Below the pieces are notes generated by a model. The model had not been told where the DNA came from. It did not search any database and worked only from the letters and a program-made list of their open reading frames with translations. DNA of 64,000 nt, taken from NCBI RefSeq assembly GCF_900112105.1, contig NZ_FOKV01000004.1, positions 186,001 through 250,000 on the forward strand, read 5' to 3'. Shown here piece by piece: positions 34,031-41,984 of the stretch. Numbering within the stretch: position 1 is the first letter of the stretch; the number at the start of each line of letters is the position of its first letter. Origin of the DNA: Zunongwangia mangrovi (GTDB lineage Bacteria; Bacteroidota; Bacteroidia; Flavobacteriales; Flavobacteriaceae). Made by a program: the position numbers and the translations under genes.

Positions 34031-34038
34031 CAAATTTA
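34031..34038 (-). promoter_or_regulatory. -7 box (TAAATTTG) of the rhaEW promoter
   Basis: This is a perfect TAnnTTTG on the minus strand 24 bases before the rhaEW start codon. The dyad at 34038-34051 begins exactly at its upstream edge, where a bound regulator would block or touch RNA polymerase. Confidence 0.55.
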
Positions 34039-34051
34039 TGTTAATAAACAT
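34038..34051. promoter_or_regulatory. Operator-like dyad ATGTT-N4-AACAT
   Basis: ATGTTAATAAACAT has perfect 5-bp arms and sits between the -7 box and the expected -33 region of rhaEW. It is a reasonable site for the adjacent GntR-type protein, which is inference. Confidence 0.45.
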
Positions 34052-34091
34052 CTAAGCCTATCCTGTAGTTCCCTGCTATCTTAAGCACTAA

Positions 34092-34109
34092 AGATTAAAT
34101 ATATAATCT
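34092..34109. promoter_or_regulatory. Operator-like dyad AGATTA-N6-TAATCT
   Basis: This perfect inverted repeat with 6-bp arms lies 45 bases upstream of the regulator's start codon. It may serve autoregulation or be a second site. It is AT-rich, so chance occurrence cannot be excluded. Confidence 0.35.
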
Positions 34110-34153
34110 AAAATTAATTACATTTACATCAATAACTCTAACAGTAAAACCCT

Positions 34154-35203
34154 ATGTCAACGAAAACGATTGATGTTAAAATAAGAGAAAATTCTCGAAT
34201 ACCGAAATATAAACAGATTGTAGATTCAATAATTAATGATATTTCTAGGGGAAATTTAAAGGTTGATCAAAAGATCCCTTCAATAAATGAGTTAAGTGAA
34301 AGTTGTTACCTGTCTAGAGATACCGTTGAAAAGGCATACAGACAACTTAAAAAGCAACAAGTAATAATATCAGTAAAAGGTAAAGGATATTACATTGCTA
34401 AAAATGATTTGATATCTAAGGTAAATGTGTTCTTTTTAATTAATAAACCCAGCTCTTATAAAATGCGTATTTATAATTCCTTTGTAAATGCATTAGGAGT
34501 CAATGGTCATGTTAATCTCTATATTTATCATTGTGAGGAATCTCTATTTGTCAAAGCTATTGAAAAAAATATCAATGCCTTTGATTATTATGTAATAATG
34601 CCTCATTTTAAAGACAACAACCTGAATCATGCTAGTTACACTTCAGAGGTTATTACTACCCTAGAAAATATTCCCAAAGACAAATTGATTTTGCTAGATA
34701 ATGGTAAACCAAATATCAAAGGAATTTACGGTAGTGTTTACCAAGACTTCAGAAGTGACATTTACGAAGCTTTGAAAGAAGGTTTACAAAAACTTAAAAA
34801 ATATGATAAATTAATATTGGTTTATCCTCAAAAATCAGTATTCCCTTACCCTAAAAGAATAATGCATGGATTTAGACAATTTTGCATCGAAAATAATTTT
34901 GATTTTGAAATTTTAGATGAGATATACGATGACATGGAGCTTCAGAAACTAGATGTATATATTACTATCGAGGAAAGTGATTTAGTAAATCTAGTTAAAC
35001 AAATTCGAGAAAAGAATTTAAAATTAGGTAATGATATTGGTGTAATATCATATAATGACACACCTTTAAAGGAATTATTAGGTATAACTGTTATTAGTAC
35101 CGATTTTAAGGCCATGGGTGAATCTGCCGCCTATATGGTACTTAAAAATAAAAAAGAGAAAGTTAAGAATGTTTTTAAATATATTGAACGCAATTCTGTT
35201 TAG
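34154..35203 (+). CDS. GntR-type regulator with LacI-like sugar-binding domain
   Basis: This 349-residue protein has a GntR winged helix at residues 10-80 (IPKYKQIVDSIINDISRGNL, then IPSINELSESCYLSRDTVEK and VISVKGKGYYIAKND). A periplasmic-binding-protein-like sensor follows, about residues 90-345 (VFFLINKPSSYKMRIYNSFV, YYVIMPHFKDNN, DIGVISYNDTPLKELLGITV). Many Bacteroidota rhamnose, fucose and arabinose clusters carry this type of regulator. It is divergent from rhaEW across 146 bp and probably senses L-rhamnose or a pathway intermediate. Its 3' end overlaps the end of the convergent fucP-like gene by 4 bp. Confidence 0.9.
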   Translation: MSTKTIDVKIRENSRIPKYKQIVDSIINDISRGNLKVDQKIPSINELSESCYLSRDTVEKAYRQLKKQQVIISVKGKGYYIAKNDLISKVNVFFLINKPSSYKMRIYNSFVNALGVNGHVNLYIYHCEESLFVKAIEKNINAFDYYVIMPHFKDNNLNHASYTSEVITTLENIPKDKLILLDNGKPNIKGIYGSVYQDFRSDIYEALKEGLQKLKKYDKLILVYPQKSVFPYPKRIMHGFRQFCIENNFDFEILDEIYDDMELQKLDVYITIEESDLVNLVKQIREKNLKLGNDIGVISYNDTPLKELLGITVISTDFKAMGESAAYMVLKNKKEKVKNVFKYIERNSV

Positions 35204-36501
35204 AATTTTGTAACCATTTTCCCAAAATAGAAAACAACTAGAAAACAAATCAACGGAAGTATAAATGAAAAATTGATTTCTGGAACTCCAAAAATTAATA
35301 CGTCTGAATATCCAGTTCCTCCAATGTCTAAAATCAATCCCTGAAGAGTGGGCATTAACGCTCCACCTACAATTGCCATTACCAAGAAAGCAGCTCCAAA
35401 TTTAGCATCTTTATCTAAACCATCTAAAGCTACCCCATATATCGTGGGAAACATTATAGACATGAATAATGATATTCCCACTAAAGCATACAGTCCAATA
35501 TTACCCTGAAAAAATATAGTTATAAGAGTACATATTGAAGCTCCGACGGCAAAATACATCAGTAACTTTCCAGAATCGATAAACTTCATCATTCCAGTGC
35601 CAATCCACCGTCCTAATAAAAAAAATAAAAGCGCTGCAATGCCATAATTAACAGCAGAGGTATTGCTTATCCCGATAGATTCTGCATATTGATACAGATA
35701 AGTCCAAACCATTATTTGTGCTCCTACATAAAACATTTGTGCGATGACTCCAACCACAAATTTTTGATTTTTAAATAAGCGTTTAATAGACTCTCCAATC
35801 TTAGATTTTGACTCCTGACTTTCATTTTGTGGCATTTTTGTAAACAATATAACTAAGAAAAAAACTATCACTAAAAAGCCCAAAATTACATAAGGGTCTC
35901 TTATAACTGCTAGATCTGCTGTTCTTATTGCATTTCTTTCAGCTTCTTCAAGGTTTTCATAAATTAATGCTCCACTTTCTGTAATATCATCACTTTGCAA
36001 AGCAGCAAGAATATAATTCTGAGCTACTATTAAGCCTGCCAATGCACCCATTGGATTAAAAGCTTGCGCAAGATTTAACCTCCTTGTTGCCGTTTTGGGA
36101 TCACCCATTGATAAAACATACGGGTTAGCTGTTGTTTCCAGGAAAGCCAATCCAAAGGTCAAAATATATAAAGCGGCAAGGAAAAAATAAAACTGTTCAT
36201 AAGATGCGGCTGGATAAAAAAGCAAAGCACCTAGAGCATATAATGCGAGCCCCAGCAATACTCCTTTCTTATAGGAATAACGATTTACAAAAATTGCTGC
36301 AGGTAAAGCCATCGTAAAATATCCACCGTAGAATGCTAATTGTACTAATGATGCCTTAAAATTGTCTAGCTCTAGAACTTTTTTAAATGCTGAAACCATG
36401 GGATTTGTAATATCATTCGCAAAACCCCAAAGGGCGAATAAGGAAGTAACCAGAATAAATGGAAGTAATACTTTTTTAGATACAACGGATGCCTGGCTCA
36501 T
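35200..36501 (-). CDS. fucP: MFS sugar:H+ symporter, FucP family
   Basis: This 433-residue protein has twelve predicted membrane helices. FucP-like signatures include FALWGFANDITNPMVSAFKK near the N-terminus and FLETTANPYVLSMGDPKTA in helix 4-5. RLNLAQAFNPMGALAGLIVA follows, then GRWIGTGMMKFIDSGKLLMY. The Asp in ANDITN and the Glu in LETTANPY correspond to functional acidic residues of E. coli FucP. It imports L-fucose or a related sugar by proton symport. It is the last gene of the PUL-linked run, 5 bp after the SDR gene. Since both rhamnose and fucose pathways abut here, it could carry either. Confidence 0.88.
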   Translation of the reverse strand: MSQASVVSKKVLLPFILVTSLFALWGFANDITNPMVSAFKKVLELDNFKASLVQLAFYGGYFTMALPAAIFVNRYSYKKGVLLGLALYALGALLFYPAASYEQFYFFLAALYILTFGLAFLETTANPYVLSMGDPKTATRRLNLAQAFNPMGALAGLIVAQNYILAALQSDDITESGALIYENLEEAERNAIRTADLAVIRDPYVILGFLVIVFFLVILFTKMPQNESQESKSKIGESIKRLFKNQKFVVGVIAQMFYVGAQIMVWTYLYQYAESIGISNTSAVNYGIAALLFFLLGRWIGTGMMKFIDSGKLLMYFAVGASICTLITIFFQGNIGLYALVGISLFMSIMFPTIYGVALDGLDKDAKFGAAFLVMAIVGGALMPTLQGLILDIGGTGYSDVLIFGVPEINFSFILPLICFLVVFYFGKMVTKF

Positions 36502-36506
36502 AGTAA

Positions 36507-37295
36507 TTATTTTAATAATGCACGATCTAGATGAACATAGCCTCCATCTACATGGATAAACTGACCGGTTGTATGGCTCGATCTCTTTGAAATAAGAAAC
36601 ATAGCCATATCGGCGATTTCTTGCGGCGAAGTCATTCGGTTTTCAAACGGAATTTTTTCCTCGATAGATTTTCTTTTTTCAGCTCCATCTTCCAGAGTAT
36701 CCAACCAATTTTGATATGCCGGAGTCATACTTTCTGCTATAATTAATGCGTTGCACCTAATTTGATACTGAATTAAATCTACTGCCCATTCCCTAGTTAG
36801 TCCTAATACACCTCCTTTAGAGGCTGCGTACCCAGAAGTTCCTCCTTGACCTGTAACAGCTACCTTAGAACCAATATTTAAGATATTGCCTTTGTTCTTC
36901 TTTAGTAACGGTAAAGTATATTTCACAGTGGCGTAGTAACTTATCAAATTTAAATGTATAGAGCTGATAAACTCCTCTAAACTTGATTCCAATGTAACAC
37001 CATCATTCACACCCACATTATTAATAATTACATCAATCCCTGAAAATTTTTGACTGATTTTTTCCACGGAAGACTTAATTTCCATAGGTTTCGATAAGTC
37101 AGTTTGAAAAAATCTTGCATTTGGTATCGAGTCCTGAAGCTGTTTTTCATATTCAAATCCACGCTTATTCCTATCCAAAATAATTGGAACAGCACCCTCT
37201 TCTGCCAGGGCAAAAACTATTGTATGCCCAATACTACCTTCAATACCGGCTCCACCGGTTACCAATACTACCTTATCCTTTAATTTTAAATCCAT
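36507..37295 (-). CDS. SDR, probable L-fucose/aldose dehydrogenase
   Basis: This 262-residue SDR has the slightly unusual cofactor loop VTGGAGIEGSIGHTIVFALA, Asp at the end of strand 2 (IILDRNKRG), INNVGVNDGV for the NNAG motif, Ser in NIGSKVAVTG and the YxxxK pair in SGYAASKGGVLGL. It ends in GQFIHVDGGYVHLDRALLK. It is 2 bp downstream of the lactonase gene. With a lactonase, a mutarotase-family gene and FucP it mirrors the Campylobacter jejuni fucose cluster, where an SDR (FucX) oxidises L-fucose to the lactone. A 2-keto-3-deoxy-fuconate dehydrogenase role is the alternative. Confidence 0.82.
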   Translation of the reverse strand: MDLKLKDKVVLVTGGAGIEGSIGHTIVFALAEEGAVPIILDRNKRGFEYEKQLQDSIPNARFFQTDLSKPMEIKSSVEKISQKFSGIDVIINNVGVNDGVTLESSLEEFISSIHLNLISYYATVKYTLPLLKKNKGNILNIGSKVAVTGQGGTSGYAASKGGVLGLTREWAVDLIQYQIRCNALIIAESMTPAYQNWLDTLEDGAEKRKSIEEKIPFENRMTSPQEIADMAMFLISKRSSHTTGQFIHVDGGYVHLDRALLK

Positions 37296-37297
37296 TT

Positions 37298-38125
37298 TTA
37301 AAGATTATAAAATTTTACTGCATTATCTCCCCAAAAAGCTTCCTTCTCAAAATCACTAAATTTTGATACTGCCTTTTCAGCAACTGATTTCACCTCACTA
37401 TATTCTCCCGCCACCAAACATACTGGCCAGTCAGATCCAAACATCAAACGGTTGGATCCAAAAGAATTTAAAACCACTTCTATATACGGCTCCAGCTGTT
37501 CGTAATTCCAACTTTTATAATCTGCCTCGGTGATAATTCCTGAAAGTTTACAAAAAACATTGTCACATTTGGCTATTTTCGTAATCATTGTTTTCCAACC
37601 ATCCATATAACCATCTTTAATATAAGGCTTGGCCATATGATCGATCACAAACTTCTGATTCGGAAATCTGCGAACAAACTCGAGAACTGTTCCCAATTGA
37701 TGTGGAAATACCAAAATTTCATAAATAAAATCAAGCTGTTCCAATTTTACGATACCGTTACAGAATTTTTTCCGAAGTAAAAAATTAGGATCTGGTTCAC
37801 CTTGTACAACATGCCGAAAACCCTTCAGTTTTTCGAAACCTGAGTAGTATTCGAGTCTTTCCTCGATGTTATTTGAACAGAAATCTACCCAACCGATTAT
37901 ACCCTTTATAAAATCATTCTTTTCGGAAAATTGTAAAAGGAAATCATTTTCAGCTTCGGTTTGGTCTGCCTGAACGGCAATACAGCCATCCACACCATTT
38001 TTTTCCAAAATCGGATCCAAATCTTCAGGCAGAAAATCCTTCCGGATTCGCTGCATTTTATCATTGATCCATTCATGTTTCTGAGGATCATAATTCCAAA
38101 AATGCTGATGTGTATCAATTATCAT
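37298..38125 (-). CDS. Amidohydrolase-family lactonase (COG3618, L-fuconolactonase-like)
   Basis: This 275-residue TIM-barrel hydrolase starts with the metal motif MIIDTHQHFWNYDPQKHEWI. It has AVQADQTEAENDFLLQFSEK, GFRHVVQGEPDPNFLL and KFVIDHMAKPYIKDGYMDGW (second His). The final Asp is in RLMFGSDWPVCLVAGEYSEV. This is the COG3618 group that hydrolyses L-fucono-1,5-lactone or L-rhamnono-1,4-lactone. It is cytoplasmic. It sits between the broken mutarotase gene and the SDR with 2-bp gaps. It would act on the lactone produced by the SDR; the exact sugar is not resolved by sequence. Confidence 0.87.
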   Translation of the reverse strand: MIIDTHQHFWNYDPQKHEWINDKMQRIRKDFLPEDLDPILEKNGVDGCIAVQADQTEAENDFLLQFSEKNDFIKGIIGWVDFCSNNIEERLEYYSGFEKLKGFRHVVQGEPDPNFLLRKKFCNGIVKLEQLDFIYEILVFPHQLGTVLEFVRRFPNQKFVIDHMAKPYIKDGYMDGWKTMITKIAKCDNVFCKLSGIITEADYKSWNYEQLEPYIEVVLNSFGSNRLMFGSDWPVCLVAGEYSEVKSVAEKAVSKFSDFEKEAFWGDNAVKFYNL

Positions 38126-38127
38126 AA

Positions 38128-38475
38128 CTATTCGTATTCAGATAAATCAAAAATTTTATTCATTAAAATCCACTTTTCACCATTTTTTGAAAATTCAGGT
38201 TTTTGCTGAAAAGTATCCATCAATCTTTCCCATTCCTGTACCTTTTTGTTTTGAGTATCCATTATAGCTTTCTTTTCAAGACTGAAATGATCTTCAGCAT
38301 CCACAATCATAAATAAACGGGTATCGATTAAGAATCTGCATATCTAGAATTCCAGGATTCTTGATGCTTTCAATTACCTCCCCGGCCATGCATTCTTTTT
38401 TAAATGGTAAAATTTATACTTACTTATCAATCTAGGATCATCTTTTAAATCACAGGTAAAGCAGAATCTTTTCAT
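38128..38475 (-). pseudogene. L-rhamnose/L-fucose mutarotase family gene with two frameshifts
   Basis: The ATG at 38475 reads MKRFCFTCDLKDDPRLISKY, then FYHLKKNAWPGR and a stop. In another frame EVIESIKNPGILDMQIL follows, and in a third LIDTRLFMIVDAEDHFSLEK runs to EKWILMNKIFDLSEYE at 38128. Joined, these give the complete DUF718 (RhaM) fold of about 115 residues, with the usual start MKRF, the KDDP and WP motifs and KVQEWERLM. The first shift is near CCGGGGAG (about 38370, looks like two extra G). The second lies in CAGATTCTTAATC (about 38330-38340). The gene was intended for anomer conversion of an imported 6-deoxy-hexose. Loss is tolerable, since mutarotation is also spontaneous; sequencing error is possible. 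Confidence 0.8.
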
Positions 38476-38483
38476 CTTAGAAA

Positions 38484-39494
38484 TTAATCAAACTCTACCA
38501 TAGCTTTGATGACACCGGCTTTTGGATCTAACCAAGAATCAAAACTTTGAATCATTTTATTGTAATGCACTTGATGGGTCACAAAAGATGCTGTTGGAAA
38601 TTCTTTAAGATGATCAATTACAAACTGGAAATCTTCCAATGTAGCATTCCGACTGCACAAAAGTGTAGTTTCCTTCGCGTGAATCTTTGGATGTTCATAG
38701 GTCAATTCTCCTTTGGACAGTCCAACTAATACAAAACGCCCGCCGTGTGACATATAATCTGTTCCCGACTCGAGAGCCCGTTTATTCCCGGTAGCATCAA
38801 AAACTGCTGTTGCCAGATCACCACTAGTGACTTCATCAATTTTTTCCAAAGGATTTTCCATGACATTAAATGTGTTCTTAACACCAATATCATTTTTCGC
38901 ATACTCGAGGCGGTTATTATTAGTATCTAGTGCAATCACTTCCGCTCCAAAAATCTGAGCTAATTTCATAAGCCCTATACCAATAGGCCCGCATCCAATA
39001 ACCACGATAGTTTCTCCCGGTTTAACGCCGGCTCTTCTAATAGCATGTGCACCAATTGCAAGAGGTTCTACAATAGCCATTTCATTAAAATCGAGTCCGT
39101 TGGCTGGAATTAAAAGATCATTTCTAACAGAAATAATTTCCTGCATTCCACCATCTGTATGGACTCCCAGCACCTGAATATTTTCACAACAATTAGTTTT
39201 ACCATTACGGCAGGCGATACATTTTCCGCAGCTTACGTAAGGCATGATGATCACGTGATCTCCTTTTTTTAAACCCTGCTCATTTTCATCAATTTCAAGA
39301 ATTTCAGCAGCAAGCTCATGCCCCAGAATCCTCGGATATTTGAAAAATGCCTGGTTACCGGCATAGGCATGCAGATCGGTCCCGCAAATTCCTACCCGAT
39401 GTACTTTTAGTAAAGCTTCTCCTTCTTTTTTTTGCGGTGCTTCCTTTTCTTTTAACTGAAAATTATTTGGCTCCTCACAAACAATATATTTCAT
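38484..39494 (-). CDS. Zinc-dependent sugar-acid/polyol dehydrogenase (MDR family, YjjN-like)
   Basis: This 336-residue protein has catalytic zinc ligands in HRVGICGTDLHAYAGN and RILGHELAAEILE, structural zinc Cys in YVSCGKCIACRNGKTNCC and the NAD loop VVIGCGPIGIGLMKLAQIFG with Asp (ALDTNN) for NAD preference. It resembles sorbitol/threonine dehydrogenases and E. coli YjjN (L-galactonate 5-dehydrogenase). In the PUL it lies 11 bp after GH2 and 8 bp before the mutarotase-family gene. It may oxidise L-fucose, L-galactose/galactonate or a keto-deoxy acid in the same route; the exact step is unresolved. It is cytoplasmic. Confidence 0.83.
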   Translation of the reverse strand: MKYIVCEEPNNFQLKEKEAPQKKEGEALLKVHRVGICGTDLHAYAGNQAFFKYPRILGHELAAEILEIDENEQGLKKGDHVIIMPYVSCGKCIACRNGKTNCCENIQVLGVHTDGGMQEIISVRNDLLIPANGLDFNEMAIVEPLAIGAHAIRRAGVKPGETIVVIGCGPIGIGLMKLAQIFGAEVIALDTNNNRLEYAKNDIGVKNTFNVMENPLEKIDEVTSGDLATAVFDATGNKRALESGTDYMSHGGRFVLVGLSKGELTYEHPKIHAKETTLLCSRNATLEDFQFVIDHLKEFPTASFVTHQVHYNKMIQSFDSWLDPKAGVIKAMVEFD

Positions 39495-39505
39495 TTTTAG
39501 CTTTT

Positions 39506-41962
39506 TTAATCCTTAATCTGAATTGTTATATTTTCTGATTCCAGGCCTTCTGAAGTTACTCGTAATTGAACTATTTCACTTTTTCCATTGGATTGAATGA
39601 TCACTAAGCATTTACCGTTAAACGCTTTTCGTTTTTTGCCTTTAAAAGACTCCAGGCTTGCCTGATATCCATTATCGACACCAATTATTTTACCTCCTCC
39701 GGAAACTTCAAATTTTAAGAGATTATCTGCTCGTGGAGCGAGCACACCATTTTTATCTGTAATATTCACCGTGACATATACGAGGTCATTTTTATCTGAA
39801 ATCATCTCTTTTTTATCGGCTTTCAATTCAATTTTCGCCGGTTCACCGGCAGTTTGAATTGTTCTCTCCAAGACTGTTTGACCATCTTTTCTGGAAACTG
39901 CTTTTAGAGTTCCCGGCTCAAATTCTACGCTCCAGGAAATATGCAAGTCATCGCCTTCTTTTGATTTAATACCAAGTGATTTTCCATTCAGAAATAGCTC
40001 CACCTCATCGGCATTATTATAATAAGCCCAGACATCAATAGTTTCGCCTTTCCCCCAGTTCCAGTGTGGGAAAATATGCAGCACATCCTCGTCGCTCCAT
40101 TCACTTTGGTACATGTAATAAATATCCTTCGGAAAACCGGCCAGGTCAATAATTCCGAAATAAGAACTTCTTGCCGGGTATGGATAAGGAATAGGCTCTC
40201 CTAAATAGTCGAAACCCGTCCATACGAACATTCCGGCCATATGATCCAGTTTTTTCACTGTTTTCCAAGTTTCTTCATGAGTAGAACCCCAGTAAGCTGA
40301 AACCTGATCATACGCTGAAACGGTGTAATCATCATTTCCATCAAACTCTTCATTGTGCGCAGGCGGCCAATTTCTGCGTTCATTAGAAGGCATATCGTAA
40401 TGCCCGCGGGTCATCAACCCGGAAACGCTTTCCGAAGACAAAAATTTCTGATCGGGAAATCGATTTGGAAGATCTTCGTAAGCTTCATGTTTGTAATTGA
40501 ATCCGAGCAAATCCAGCGCTCCCGATTGCCAGATATAATTCTTTTCCGGTACATTTTCAGTTAAAGCCAGGGTTACGGGTCGAGTAGTATCAACAGATTT
40601 TACAATATCCACTAGTTCTTTTGTCATCTCCACACCGGTGCTATCGAACTGCTCCCGAATTTCGTTCCCTATACTCCACATCATTATGGAAGGATGATTT
40701 CTATCGCGATACAACATCGCTTTCAGATCCTTTTCATACCAATCATCCCAATCTGTCTGATAATCCTGATTTACTTTTCCTTTTTTCCAGACATCGAATG
40801 CTTCATCCTGAACAATAAATCCCATTTTATCGGTAAGCTCCAGCATCTCCGGTGAAGGTGGGTTATGCGCCATACGTATGGCATTCGTTCCCATTTCCTT
40901 CAGAAGTTTCAGCTTTCTTTCGAGGGCATGAATATTTATGGCTGCACCCAAAGCGCCATTATCATGATGCAGGCAAACACCTTTGATCTTTGTTGATTCA
41001 CCATTCAGAAAAAATCCTTTTTTCGCATCAAAATGGAATTTTCGAATACCCAAAGGAGTTTCGGTATGATCCAATAACTTTCCGTCCTGATGAATTGAAG
41101 TTTTAATGGTGTATAGATATGGGTTCTCCGGACTCCATAGTTTAGGATTGGAAATGCTGAAATTCTGTGCAATTTCCAGCGAATCCTTACCGGACATTTG
41201 AACCTCCTGTGCGTGAGCAGCTATCTCCATGCCATCCTTATCTAAAATCACACTTTTTAGCTTAAGGCCCTTAAGGGTATCTGTAAGGCTGCTTTTAATA
41301 TTCACCTTTAAATTAACCTTTGCAGAATCTTTGGAAACATATGGTGTAGTTACAAAAGTCCCCCGATGATCAATATGAATCTTAGATTTGGCAATTAAAC
41401 GTACGTTTCTGTAAATTCCAGAACCCGTGTACCATCGTGAGTTAGGTTGTGCCAAATTATCCACTTTAACAGCAATAACATTAGATTCCCCAAATTTGAT
41501 AAATGGAGTTAAATCGTATTGAAAAGAAATATAGCCGAATGGCCTTTTGCCTAAATATTCTCCATTGACCCAAACTTCACTATTCCGGTAAATCCCATCA
41601 AAAGAAATAAATACATTTCGATTATTCCAATCTTCTGGAACCTCAAAAGTCTTACGATACCAGCCAATCCCAGCCGGTAATGCGCCACCTTCAGGTTTTG
41701 TAGGATGCTCTTCGCTAAATTCTCCTTCAATACTCCAATCATGCGGAACATCTAGTTTTCTCCAGTTAGATAAATCTATGGAATCATTCTTTGCTTCCGG
41801 ATGCTCTCCTAATTGGAAATTCCAGTTGGCATTAAAATTTTGCACAATTCTTCCCTCTACTTCATTCGTGTCCTGTTCTTCATCACAGGCTGAAAAAAGG
41901 CAAAGGAGTATCAGACAATAAATTGCTTCTTTAAATTGAACATTTTTATAATACTGTTTCAT
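39506..41962 (-). CDS. GH2 glycoside hydrolase (beta-galactosidase-like lipoprotein)
   Basis: This 818-residue protein is a surface or periplasmic lipoprotein (LCLFSAC, Cys26). The order is a jelly-roll sugar-binding domain (about 40-215), an Ig-like domain (about 215-310) and a TIM barrel (about 310-610). DUF4982 and Ig-like/invasin-type domains follow (YPDKN-like PRADNLLKFEVSGGGKIIGV near 755). The general acid is Glu in SIMMWSIGNEIREQ and the nucleophile Glu in FLSSESVSGLMTRGH. The fold and HNPPSPEMLELTDKMGF are typical of Bacteroidota GH2 beta-galactosidases; family members also include glucuronidases and arabinosidases. It probably removes a non-reducing beta-linked sugar from the PUL target. 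Confidence 0.9.
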   Translation of the reverse strand: MKQYYKNVQFKEAIYCLILLCLFSACDEEQDTNEVEGRIVQNFNANWNFQLGEHPEAKNDSIDLSNWRKLDVPHDWSIEGEFSEEHPTKPEGGALPAGIGWYRKTFEVPEDWNNRNVFISFDGIYRNSEVWVNGEYLGKRPFGYISFQYDLTPFIKFGESNVIAVKVDNLAQPNSRWYTGSGIYRNVRLIAKSKIHIDHRGTFVTTPYVSKDSAKVNLKVNIKSSLTDTLKGLKLKSVILDKDGMEIAAHAQEVQMSGKDSLEIAQNFSISNPKLWSPENPYLYTIKTSIHQDGKLLDHTETPLGIRKFHFDAKKGFFLNGESTKIKGVCLHHDNGALGAAINIHALERKLKLLKEMGTNAIRMAHNPPSPEMLELTDKMGFIVQDEAFDVWKKGKVNQDYQTDWDDWYEKDLKAMLYRDRNHPSIMMWSIGNEIREQFDSTGVEMTKELVDIVKSVDTTRPVTLALTENVPEKNYIWQSGALDLLGFNYKHEAYEDLPNRFPDQKFLSSESVSGLMTRGHYDMPSNERRNWPPAHNEEFDGNDDYTVSAYDQVSAYWGSTHEETWKTVKKLDHMAGMFVWTGFDYLGEPIPYPYPARSSYFGIIDLAGFPKDIYYMYQSEWSDEDVLHIFPHWNWGKGETIDVWAYYNNADEVELFLNGKSLGIKSKEGDDLHISWSVEFEPGTLKAVSRKDGQTVLERTIQTAGEPAKIELKADKKEMISDKNDLVYVTVNITDKNGVLAPRADNLLKFEVSGGGKIIGVDNGYQASLESFKGKKRKAFNGKCLVIIQSNGKSEIVQLRVTSEGLESENITIQIKD

Positions 41963-41984
41963 TTTTATTTTTGAATAATTTCAA

